21,201 nt of DNA from Larix sibirica (lineage: Eukaryota > Streptophyta > Pinopsida > Pinales > Pinaceae): contig NWUY0300012618.1 in assembly GCA_004151065.3 (NCBI GenBank), forward strand, positions 7,779-28,979, read 5' to 3'. Made by a program: the position numbers and the translations under genes. Below the pieces are notes generated by a model. The model made no database searches, was not told the origin of the DNA, and worked only from the letters and a program-made list of their open reading frames with translations. Below, piece by piece: positions 8,865 through 17,539 of this stretch (its first letter is position 1; each line of letters opens with the position of its first letter).

Positions 8865-9300
8865 TCAGGCTGTAATATAGCCAAAGTACCTTAGGATCCG
8901 TAAGCAACCCTTGTTTTGACAACGCATCCACTGCTTCATTTGTGTTCTTGGTAAATGTGCGATATAGAAAAAATGGAGTAGAGAGATTTATTTTATAGAA
9001 TTTGAGTGGCCAAGGCTTGAAGATTTACATTGTGTATGGCTAGTTTTGATTTATCCACCCAACATCTAAGATCGAGTCACTGAAGATTTGTAAATTATAA
9101 ATGCCATGAGATGTAACTAACTTTATAAGTGCTTTGAGAGCCACGATCTCAACAAGGTTACTAGTCCTATGGCCAATGTTAGATTTGAATTTGATGTAAT
9201 GTTGATTAGTGTAATACAATAGTCCGGCTAATTCGCAAATTTCTCCACCCCCTGGAAAGTGCTATCGGAGTACCCCCAAAGCAATGTTTTGTTGACTATA
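8865..9300 (-). pseudogene. LINE-type RNase H (RVT_3-like) fragment
   Basis: This is the type I RNase H domain that some plant LINEs carry at the C-terminus of ORF2, where it removes RNA from RNA-DNA hybrids. One minus-strand frame reads ELAGLLYYTNQHYIKFKS, then SNLVEIVALKALIKL, FSDSILDVGWINQN and, near the end, NTNEAVDALSKQGLL. These match the family's xAExxAL, GDSxxV and NxxADALAKxG blocks, so the Glu and the second and third Asp are present. The first Asp may sit at YSDSTF (about 9268-9285), one frame away across a run of Gs. Stops follow INQN and two nearby positions, so it is dead. There is no RT beside it: to its right come the N at 9359 and the second duplication copy. Whether it belongs to the same LINE family as 1-2149 is unknown. 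Confidence 0.65.
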
Positions 9301-9394
9301 TAATCCACAATCTGTTGAGTTCTGTGAGAGATAGTATCCTTCTTCAATACCTAATAAANATGAATATCAATAGTAGCTTTTTTTGCTGGAAAAA
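9301..9394. other. Short unassigned join before copy 2, with an N at 9359
   Basis: About 95 bases between the RNase H fragment and the start of duplication copy 2. A single N lies at 9359, and an A/T homopolymer stretch (tttttttgctggaaaaaaa) lies directly before the homology begins. Nothing else is visible. Confidence 0.5.
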
Positions 9395-9487
9395 AAGTAC
9401 AACTATAAGTTTTTGTAATAGTCTAAACATGCTATGTTTGGCCCTTATTTGGTCATTTATTTTTGATATTTTTGTTTGAGATCCGAT

Positions 9488-9583
9488 AAAAAAATTAGAG
9501 AAATGGTTGGAATTACATATATATTAATTAATGAGAAAAAAATTAGAGAAATGGTTGGAATTACATATATATTAATTAATGAG
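9488..9583 (+). repeat. 48-bp perfect tandem repeat, copy 2 only
   Basis: The two units at 9488-9535 and 9536-9583 (aaaaaaattagagaaatggt and on to attaattaatgag) look identical. Copy 1 has a single, more divergent equivalent near 2970-3016, so this repeat arose after the two left edges separated. Confidence 0.9.
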
Positions 9584-9757
9584 AGTACACAATTGAAATG
9601 CAATATAGGTATTTGAGAGTGATGATTCAAAAAAGTAATTTCAAGCAATTTGATCAAAATTTGTATTATTGAATTCTAACAATGGAAAATATCTCAATCA
9701 TATAACATTAAAATCACTATCTCAAAGCGAGTGTGGTCCAATTTTTTTGTGATCACT

Positions 9758-10462
9758 GTTCTCACTAGCTTTCCAATCTCCACCGTCGATGGTTTAGTAA
9801 TAAAGAGTCGAGATTATTCGAGGAACATGCCTTAAACCTTGAATTACAACCGTTAGATCTAGATTGACGGTGAAGATTCACTAGGGTTGTAATGGCTTTT
9901 TGGTTGTTATCATGTTATCTCCATTCTCGAGCAACAGAATTGTTCATTCCTTGTTGTACGTCGCATTTGTATTTTCTCGAATTTGGAAGCCCCCGGAATT
10001 TGCTATTATCACTATGGCTATGATTCCTTAACAGCCCAGCAATGGGCCAGTCTTTTCGTGTGGCGGCCGTTTCTTTCCCTCATGGATGACAACGCCCGTT
10101 TAAATGCATTTGCCAGTGGATTGCCCGCATGTTTTTCTTTGGATTTCCCATTTAGTTTTATTTCTTGCTTAGATATGCGATTTCTGCAACAATACATATT
10201 TCAATATGATCTTGCAATTATTCTCGACTTCCACCAGACATTTGTTCTATGGTAAAAGGCCATCTGAACCAGAGAACAAGTGTCTTATGGAAGTTGAGAG
10301 TAAAGAGCTACTACTGCTGAAATCTCAGCGGAATGAAGGAATCCCTCTGCTAGGGAATACAACTCACTTAAGCAATGCAGGGCTCTCATAAAAAGTCATC
10401 ATTGTATTATTTTGGAAGTACCAAAACCTGTTGCTGCCTACAAACAAAGCCTTGAGGTATGC
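9758..10462 (+). other. CpG-rich, gene-like segment in copy 2
   Basis: This is the counterpart of 3286-3990, with one substitution that I could see in the open frame (tccata to tacata near 10194, Ser to Tyr). It has the same quasi-palindrome (about 9849-9871), the same plus-strand open stretches and the same GAG|GTATGC donor-like site at 10454-10462. CpGs are kept in both copies, which argues against long residence in methylated DNA after the copies split. The identity of the protein, if any, is unknown. Confidence 0.4.
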
Positions 10463-10954
10463 ACTTACTGACCAAAGTTAGCTTCGGTATTCTAACATGT
10501 ATTTCATAAAGTTCAAAGGGTTTCATAGTGTAGTTTAATAGGATAAAATTGACATCCTATACTCGGAGTCTAGTGCGATGCAAGTTGATTGTCATGTAGA
10601 AAGCCACGATCTACATAAGATTTTTTTAATATGTTGTGAAGATTTTGATTGATAACAAATTTTAGTGGGTTTTTTATGGTTCCAAAATATGATCATTATT
10701 TGCTGTTGCAATGTATTTGGGTTTCTTTACAATAAGAAAACCTCTCTTCCCTAAGAAAACCCACTCTTCTCACAATATGTCTGAGTCCTTGTCCGTCAAT
10801 CCTTGTAGTTAAATCAGAAACTCTTATTTTTCCACAACAATCATCAATCGAACCGCAACTTCATATGACAAAACCAACTTTAATATACCCAAAGCCGAAA
10901 AACCATCTTGCATGCCACATGCTACTATTCTGATCATTTACACACACATAGAAT

Positions 10955-11098
10955 CCATTTGCTTTCTTGGTTACCTTGGTAACCAAGCAGACCCCTCCTT
11001 TGTGTTTGCTTTACTTCATTTGGTGTCCATTGGCTTTCTTGTATACTTTGGTAACCAAGCATACCCTTCCTTTGAGTTTGTTTTACCTCATGCAGGGT
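10955..11098 (+). repeat. 72-bp imperfect tandem repeat, two units (copy 2)
   Basis: Counterpart of 4482-4625 with the same unit boundaries and the same ggttaccttggtaacc inverted repeat. About 58 bases downstream copy 2 lacks 28 bp that copy 1 has at 4681-4708. Confidence 0.8.
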
Positions 11099-11435
11099 TA
11101 TTTGGTGATGGATGCGGTATCTACCCAACATTAATTGACTGCAATACTCGTTGTTCTTTGGAATCATCGGATTTGTTGTAGTCCTTGGTTTTATGATTCT
11201 GTTAAGGTATTTGGATTGGATTTATGATTGCTTGTCCATTTGATGCTTTAGATATTTGTTGTTGGTCCCAGTGCCTTTGTACCTGCTTGCTGTCTATCTT
11301 GGCATTTGCTTTACTGAAGGTTTTGCTTCAAGCTTCTTTTTGGACTTAGCAAAAATTAATTGGAGGTCCTCTTTTACTATGTTAATCCTAAGCTTGGTTT
11401 CTCAAGTTACGAGATATCCAATGTCTTCTCCATGA

Positions 11436-11541
11436 ATTGCTCGCCCATGATATGTTATTAACATCTGAATCATTTAAATCTTCTTTGCATTGCTCGCACA
11501 TTATATGTGAGTAACATCTGAATTATTTAAATCTTCTTTGA
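11436..11541 (+). repeat. 53-bp imperfect tandem repeat, two units (copy 2)
   Basis: Counterpart of 4991-5096, with one substitution in the first unit (gatatgttatt against gatatgtgatt). Confidence 0.85.
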
Positions 11542-11546
11542 ATGGG

Positions 11547-11575
11547 CTTCCTCTAACTCTTCCTCTTCCTCTTAC
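11547..11575 (-). promoter_or_regulatory. Putative polypurine tract of gypsy element 1 (copy 2)
   Basis: Identical to the tract at 5102-5130: a minus-strand purine run just past the end of recognisable pol. The same caveats apply, since no LTR boundary could be defined beside it. Confidence 0.4.
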
Positions 11576-11912
11576 AGTTGATCAAATCCTTTTATTTTTG
11601 GGAGGAATTGGATACCCTTTTCATCACCACTTGGGAATGCCTTAAGCTTATGTCCTTATACTTGGTGTAATTGTTCATGTAACATTGCCATTTTTGCGAT
11701 TATTTTCTTTACCCCCAATTTGGATTGCCATGTTCAATATGATTCTTGGTGAGCCACTTTCCCTAGTGAAGGAGTTACCCTTCTTTGACAACTTGATAAA
11801 ATTGAATGTTCTATTATTGAGTGCCTTTGATCTTGGTATCCATGATACAATCCATTGGCACTTACTCAATGTAGTCAGGATTGAGTTTCATACAGCTCAA
11901 GTGCTCAACCAC

Positions 11913-12185
11913 CTCTAAGGTGTCCAAGCGAGGTGCAAAATATGTTTGAAGCAAATCCAAATAATACATGTTATATGCTAAGGAAAGAGGGGGGATACTT
12001 AATTAAATTTAAAAAGCATTGTCATCCAAAACCTTGGTGATGGTGTAACACCCTCTAAGGTGTGCAAGATAGGTGGAAAATATGATTGAAGCAATTCCAA
12101 AGAATCCATGTTATATGCTAAGGAAAGAGGAGGATACTTAATTAAAAAGCATTGTCGTCCAAAACCTTTGTGATGTTGTGACACC
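11913..12185 (-). repeat. 140-bp tandem duplication in the integrase C-terminal region (copy 2)
   Basis: Counterpart of 5468-5740. The first unit differs from copy 1 by several substitutions within about 45 bases (11913-11957); the second unit is identical. Confidence 0.9.
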
Positions 12186-12346
12186 CATTTCACAGTGGAA
12201 GTTCTTTCTACAAATGAAACTATAACTTATCTCCCACTTGAATCTTGTGTGAAACTTAATGTTGATCATGGCATTACTTGTACTTGGCGTTGGATCTATA
12301 CAAAATATCAAGAACATGTTGTTAGATGTGTTGGATCTATTCAAGA

Positions 12347-12695
12347 AATTTGGCTGCCCTATCAATCTTGATCTAAGCATGGGAGGATTCTTCATGTGTA
12401 AATGTAATGTGTAGAGCTATAGTAATTGGGGTTGTGGCCAATAATGATATGAAAGACCCTCACTCTATGTGCATGATGTTTGGAGTTGTACATTTTCAAG
12501 ATATGTACAACCATCATTTTGGAATTTGGTTGCTCTATCAATCTTGATCTAAGCATGGGAGGATTCTTCATGTGTAAATGTAATGTGTAGAGCTACAATA
12601 ATTGGGGTTGTGGCAAATAAGGATATGAAAGACCCTTGCCGCATGTGCATGATGTTTGGAGTTGTACATTTTCAGGATATGTACAATCACCATGT
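12347..12695 (-). repeat. 176-bp tandem duplication downstream of the integrase core (copy 2)
   Basis: Counterpart of 5902-6250, with no difference from copy 1 that I could see. The two units differ from each other more than the two large copies do, so the local duplication is the older event. Confidence 0.9.
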
Positions 12696-13784
12696 TGACT
12701 ACTTTTATTTGTTCAACAATTAGGAGGTGGAAGGTAGTCGATTTGGTTAACTAGATGTCCATCCTCAACCATAGGCTAGCCTAGAAAGTACTTATGAACC
12801 TATCATCCCTATCTAAAATAATGATATGTGGGAGCTCAAAATGAACCCAAACATGCTTCAAGAAGAGCTTACCTGTGTCTTCTATTGTGATATTCTTCTT
12901 GTAGGGTGTCAAAATGTTCATCTTAGAGAAGTGATCAATGACTACAAATACACAACCATTACCATGCTCGGTTGAAGGCAAGTTGTCCATGTAGTCCATG
13001 GACATAAACTCCCAAGGTTTATCAAGGGTAGGTAGAGGGGTGTACAACCCTTTTTTTTTGATGGTAGGTTGGTGAATCAAAGGTATAGACAGTGCATGAC
13101 CTGATATACCTATTGATGTCTTATCAAAGCTTAAGACAATATATATAATATTGTAGCACTACCATTGTCTTCTACACAATGAAGTGTTCAACCACTTGAT
13201 TGTAGTGTGCCTTCCAAATCAACTTTTCATGCTTTTTTAAAGGAACATAGAGATGGCATAGGTGGATTAAAAGTTCATCTTAGAGATAAGTGTCAAACTA
13301 GTGAACCTACACCTAATGTTCTATAAGTCACAACGAAGTTAGTGTTAGTGTCATACAATTGGGGCCACTTGAAGGTCTCGCATGAATAAGACTTAAGTAA
13401 CGTGGTTAGAATTACAATTGGAGGTCGGTTGAGGTAGTCCATAATGTGGTTTATGTTGCCCTTCTTATACTTGATGTTCAGGTGGAATTGTTGTAGGTAT
13501 GTGGGCCACTTCTGATGTGATCATTATGCAATTTTCCCTACATCTAGATGAACTATAGGGGCTTGTGATAAGTGTGTATGATCGTCTTGTTTCCCATAAT
13601 GTAATGCTTCCATTGGCAATAGGCTTGCACAACAGAGTACATCTCCTTTTCATAGGTGGGGTACTTGAGAATTGCATGGGAGATTGTCTCACTGTGATGG
13701 GCCATAGGATGTCCATGTTAAGTGAGCATTACACATATAGCATAATCTGAAGCATTTATTTCTATCTCTAATGGTTGTTGTAGG

Positions 13785-13840
13785 TCTAGTAGAGTGAGTA
13801 CCAACGTTGAATTCTAGTAGAGTGAGTACCAACGTTGAAT
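13785..13840 (-). repeat. 28-bp perfect tandem repeat at the RT/RNase H junction (copy 2)
   Basis: Counterpart of 7341-7396, identical in sequence and arrangement. Confidence 0.92.
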
Positions 13841-14152
13841 AAAGGTGGTTTTTCATGTCCCCAAATGTTTTTTATTAGGATTCAATCCAAATGAACTTGG
13901 CTTTGGCCTCACCCTTAGTCACTTGGCTTATGGGCCAAGCAATATGAGAAAATCTCAATACAAACCTACAATAGAAGTTGCTGAGGCCCAAAAAAATGAA
14001 GAGCTCTGTTAGATTTGTCAAGGTCCACCAATCATAAATGCTTTCTATCTTTCTTGGATCTACATGCACACCATATTCACCCATGATATATCTTAGATAT
14101 TGAGTTCTTTGCATTCCAAATGAGTATTTCTCACATTGGCATATAACATGTG

Positions 14153-14410
14153 ATGCAGTAGGGTGCTTAGGATATGTTGAATGTGTTGCAAATGCACTAA
14201 TATTTTCTTGATGATGAGGACATTGTCCAATATACAACCACGAAAGAATTTGTGAATGGCTGCATGATATTGGCCGTCAATGCGGTAGGTTGCTTAGGAT
14301 ATGTTGAATGCCTCCTTGCAAATGCACTAATATTTTCTTGATGATGAGGACATTGTCCAAATAAACGACCACAAAAGAATTTGTGAATGGCTGCATGATA
14401 TTGCCCATCA
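14153..14410 (-). repeat. 127-130-bp tandem duplication across the RT active-site region (copy 2, complete)
   Basis: Unit 1 is 14153-14279 and unit 2 is 14280-14410. They share gcttaggatatgttgaatg, aaatgcactaatattttctt and gaatttgtgaatggctgcat. On the minus strand unit 2 encodes the VVVYLDN box and following helix, and unit 1 encodes the same stretch again in a shifted frame before the RT goes on. RT therefore carries a second partial palm segment that cannot be part of a working enzyme. Confidence 0.88.
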
Positions 14411-14723
14411 TCCTCGTAAGTGTTTCTAGTGCATTAATTAACCGAAAGGCATGACCAACCACTCAAAAAGGCCTTCTTTAGACTTGAAGGTTGTCTTCCA
14501 TACATAAGTTTGTTTAATTGGTACATGGTGGTATTATGAGTTCATATCCATCTTGGAAAAAAAACATGACACCTTTTAGTTAATCAAGAAGATTATCAAT
14601 ACTAGGGATTGTATATGGGTTCTTGACTATGATTTTGTTTAGATCTTTATAATCAATACAAAGTTGTCATGTTTCATTCTTCTTTTGCACCAACACAATC
14701 AGGCTTTCACAAGGTGAGGAGAT

Positions 14724-14939
14724 TAGTTGAATTGTTAAATATGTTGTCATTGATGTCAAGCGAATGACATCGATGTCATTAATGGTTGATGATGTACAAG
14801 AATATGTCATCAAGTACTTTGAAGATGATGGATGAGAGATCACTTGGTTTGATTATGTTCCTAGGAAATGTTTGAAGTCTCTTGAAGTAAACCTTGTCAT
14901 GAAAAATGCCTGCACATTCATGAAGAATGATTGAAGAGA
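14724..14939. other. Junction DNA with 18-bp perfect palindrome
   Basis: The gypsy RT match stops near 14723. The following bases include ttgttaaatatgttgtcatt followed by gatgtcaa (about 14735-14759), and then a perfect 18-bp palindrome aatgacatcgatgtcatt at 14763-14780. The word ttgtcattgatgtcaa resembles element termini that I have seen in plant repeats, so an LTR or other mobile-element edge may begin here, but no family can be named. There is no coding frame of note. Confidence 0.4.
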
Positions 14940-15070
14940 ATGCCCAGAATAGGCTTAAAGAATTGCCCAAAACATGCTTAAGGAAATGCCCACAGCAAGC
15001 CTATAAAATGCCCATAGCAGGCTTAATAAAATGCCGACAACATGCCTATAAAATGCACACACTATGCTCA
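14940..15070 (+). repeat. 22-23-bp minisatellite, about six units
   Basis: The units follow the pattern aatgccc.cagca.gcttaaa, beginning at 14940, about 14962, 14985, 15008, 15030 and 15052. They vary at several positions, for example aggctta, atgctta, agcctat and aggctta. A further degenerate unit may precede them near 14905. The array stops at the N at 15071, so its true length may be longer. Confidence 0.8.
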
Positions 15071-15071
15071 N

Positions 15072-15400
15072 CTTCCAAGGAATATAAAATATTCCAACAA
15101 AATTAAGTTAAGATAAGCTATCTAGTTAAATATAAATACTGTAATTTCCTTATTAAAAGGAAACTATTTATTAACCAATTGTATGAAAAAAAGGCATTAA
15201 TCAATCACACGGAGGGAGGATCAAAAGAGAGGGAGAAGCATTTAGCTGAGAGTGTGGAAGCTCTATGGCCAACGTTGTTTGTGGGTGTAGTGATCCCTAA
15301 GGTTGGAAAAAGGTCAAAAGCGATCTACAACCGAAGGGAAAGGACAAGTCTCGGAATCCTCTAGCGATTCTCGGTAAGAACATTCAGGTCAACTTATGTA
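15072..15400 (+). other. LTR-like stretch with TATA box
   Basis: There is a TATA-like tataaata at 15131-15138, followed after a purine-rich section by gtgtagtgatccctaaggtt (about 15275-15303), then a GA-rich stretch and ctcggtaagaaca. This order resembles the promoter and R/U5 part of an LTR on the plus strand. A 61-codon open frame at 15179-15364 has no recognisable domain and is unlikely to be a gene. No PBS matching a common tRNA follows, so the assignment is weak. Confidence 0.3.
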
Positions 15401-16406
15401 TTTCAATTGGTCTAAATTTATATCGATTCTTATGTGGAATCTAATTTATGAACCTTGATTGGGTTAAACTTATATTGCTCATTATATGTGAATTCTATGA
15501 GGTAATGAGCAGATCTAAAGTATATGTCTTGCTGCACTAAAAATTTGAAATATATGGTTAAGGTAAATCTTATTTGAAAGAAAGAATTTCTGGAGCATTA
15601 TAATGATTAGATCGACATTTAGAATTCTAGTTAAAAGGTGTGCTTCAACCCTGCAACAATAAAATTAGGTGGTCAGTCGATCTAGTGTCTTAGCTTTAAA
15701 TCTATGTATTTATGGATGATAAGAAGATGATGTTAAATGCATTAATTATATGGCTATGTAGTGCTAGAACTCTTATTTTTTATGCATAGTTTTACAGTGT
15801 TTATTGAGAAGGGAAAAGTATCGATTGGTGGTTTGGATCATATTAAACCTGAATTTGATGCCACATATAGGATAACAACAAAGTTGAGGTTATCAGATTT
15901 ACAATCTTATCAGATGAGCTCCCTTGACATGAACTTGAACCTAGTTTAGATGGATCGATGCCATAAGGGCTTAGACCCTTAGAACCTTAGATGATTCAAT
16001 GTCACAAAGGCTTAGACACTTTTGGATTAACAGATGTTTACTTTATACTTATTCAAGTTGTGGAATGAGCCAAAAGGGAACAAACCAAGAAGGAATGACC
16101 CAGGACTCATAGTTTTAGTACTTATGAGTATAATTGCTAAGCCTAGTTAATTGCCTATATTAATGAACGCCGAGAGGTTATGGAAATAGTTAGTTATCTT
16201 AATTAAACTAAATTAAAGTACATGTTTTTACTTGGGTGAAATGTACAATATTCCTCAGAGGAGGAAGCGAACATCCCCAATAATCTGTGTTAAAACTTAA
16301 TCTACAATAAACATCTACCCTAGTGAATTCATTCCCATCTTGGGGGTGACATCTTGGTAGATGAATTTACGTTCGTGCGTCCATTAGGCGGGAGTGTTGT
16401 TACTAG
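15401..16406 (-). other. Probable 5' leader of an LTR element, otherwise unassigned
   Basis: In minus-strand direction this follows the PBS at 16407-16418, so at least its right part (about 16000-16406) should be the untranslated leader of an element running to lower coordinates. I see no gag-like frame. A 62-codon plus-strand frame at 15761-15949 has no recognisable domain. A short near-repeat, taagggcttagacccttaga and caaaggcttagacacttttg, lies near 15963-16022. Confidence 0.4.
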
Positions 16407-16418
16407 GCTCTGATACCA
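16407..16418 (-). promoter_or_regulatory. Primer-binding site for initiator Met-tRNA
   Basis: The minus strand reads TGGTATCAGAGC, the exact 12-base complement of the 3' end of plant initiator methionine tRNA that primes minus-strand synthesis in many plant LTR retrotransposons. It lies two bases past the ...GCGTCA end of the proposed LTR (16421 onward), which is the usual spacing. It shows that the LTR on its right is a 5' LTR for an element extending leftward. Confidence 0.85.
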
Positions 16419-16420
16419 CT

Positions 16421-17497
16421 TGACGCGACCTAGGATTAAATTCATTGTTGGATGCATAAAGTGCACATGGAACTCATCATGATTAGATTATTTTTCTATG
16501 TGGTGTGATTGATCAAAGCCATGGGTTAGCCATGTTATGTTGTGAAGAGCCCAACTATATTTATAAGTATGTACTATGTTTTCTTGAAGTAATGGAAGAC
16601 CTTGATTTTAATTAATATTGCGGTATGTCTTGATGTGAAGGGTGGGATCAATATATAATACTCTTGGATTCACAAAAATAGGTTATACTCTTTGTATTAT
16701 TGAAGGGTTGAGTAAGGCCTAGAAATGACTATAGGGATAAGAAGATACCATCTTAATAATTTCTAGTTTATGCTTGATAAGTAATGATCGCATTGTTAAT
16801 GGATTTTGAAAAGAGGATTGTCGTAAAATACATTAAAATAAATGGTATAAAGCTACTTCTTCATGGATAAACTACGACTTAATTCATTAACAAGTACAAT
16901 TGGTATAGGTTAAAAGGAGGCAATACAAATTCCAAGGTGTAGGATTCTTTCATTACAAAATGGAACATATGTATCTTGATCTTATAAGTATAAATGATGT
17001 AGTCCAAGTTTTCATAAGTAGATTGTTGATTTTAAAGATTAGGCCATTCTTAGAATATAGTTGAAAAATATATTATTATTCCTTAATGATTAGTCTCTAC
17101 TAGATATAAGTCTATGAATACAAGAATGGTAGAGTTAATAATGTTATATGGCTGACTTCTAGTGGTTATAAACATTAACCATTTCATGTTCCATCAAGAT
17201 TAGTAGTACTCGTGTTTCATGACTAGTTAGATAACAAGGAATGTATAGGCATTATGATAGCTGACATAATGAAGGGGAAGTATTACACTTATGAAAGCTT
17301 GAATGCATCTATGAATATGCGCACAAGTATATTGTTGAAGTTATATGTCGGCTAAGTGTACATTGTAATTTGTTAATGTTCATGTTTCTTATATGTCGAA
17401 ATGCAAATAAAATGGACATACTTGGGATATTATAACAAGAAAACATTTAGAATAACATGTTTGGATGTTTGAGTGATGTAAAAGGAAAAAATTTATA
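16421..17497 (-). mobile_element. Long terminal repeat, ~1.08 kb, of a gypsy element
   Basis: The boundaries come from the flanking signals. The right edge adjoins a polypurine tract (17498-17510) just past the integrase C-terminus; the left edge is a TG...CA-type end (plus strand TGACGCGACC) two bases from the PBS. Read on the minus strand the LTR would start TATAAATTTT and end GCGTCA; the first dinucleotide would be TG in an intact element, so one G-to-A change is implied. A TATA-like tattatatattg lies on the minus strand near 16650-16662. The length is ordinary for plant gypsy LTRs. No second copy of this LTR is in the window, so the boundaries could not be confirmed by comparison. Confidence 0.6.
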
Positions 17498-17510
17498 CCC
17501 CATTTTTCTC
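17498..17510 (-). promoter_or_regulatory. Polypurine tract of gypsy element 2
   Basis: The minus strand reads GAGAAAAATGGGG directly before the proposed LTR start and about 30 bases past the last integrase residues. Position and purine content fit the plus-strand primer; the single T is the only interruption. Confidence 0.6.
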
Positions 17511-17539
17511 GAATTTGGTAATGAGGAGATTGGGTTTGT

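Larger units (their letters stand above)
9395..14349 (+). repeat. Copy 2 of ~5-kb direct duplication
   Basis: This is the partner of 2879-7905. Relative to copy 1 it has a 48-bp tandem repeat at its left end, lacks about 60 bp near 9718, carries a 28-bp deletion near 11157, and has a few single-base differences, mostly between 10190 and 11960. From about 11965 to 14349 I found no substitution against copy 1, only one missing G near 13660. Past 14349 the gypsy pol continues without a break, so this copy has the complete right side and is probably the less disturbed version. Confidence 0.93.
11735..14723 (-). pseudogene. Ty3/gypsy pol, copy 2 (RT, RNase H, integrase)
   Basis: This is the fuller copy of the gypsy pol, read from high to low coordinates. 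RT begins near 14723 with SPCESLIVLVQKKNE, then QLCIDYKDLNKIIVKNPYT and DNLLD (about 14575-14690). It continues at 14277-14462 with [16 protein letters not shown] and SFVVVYLDNVLIIKK. The catalytic YxDD box therefore reads YLDN, which should be inactive. The 127-bp duplication then repeats this segment, and RT ends at 13875-14237. RNase H (about 13385-13785), the zinc-binding-like region (about 13095-13275), the integrase core (about 12695-13080) and the C-terminal part (to about 11735) match copy 1, including the Glu-to-Lys change and the TAG stops. No protease or gag is recognisable upstream; the match ends abruptly at 14723. The element is 5'-truncated and cannot be autonomous. Confidence 0.88.

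Noticed and set aside
2879-14349. The two ~5-kb copies as the two LTRs of one giant element
   Set aside because: They contain pol domains (RT, RNase H, integrase), which LTRs do not, and no TG...CA ends, PBS or polypurine tract sits at their edges in the right order.
15179-15364. Small plus-strand gene downstream of a TATA box
   Set aside because: The 61-codon product has no recognisable domain, and the setting fits an LTR-like leader better than a gene.
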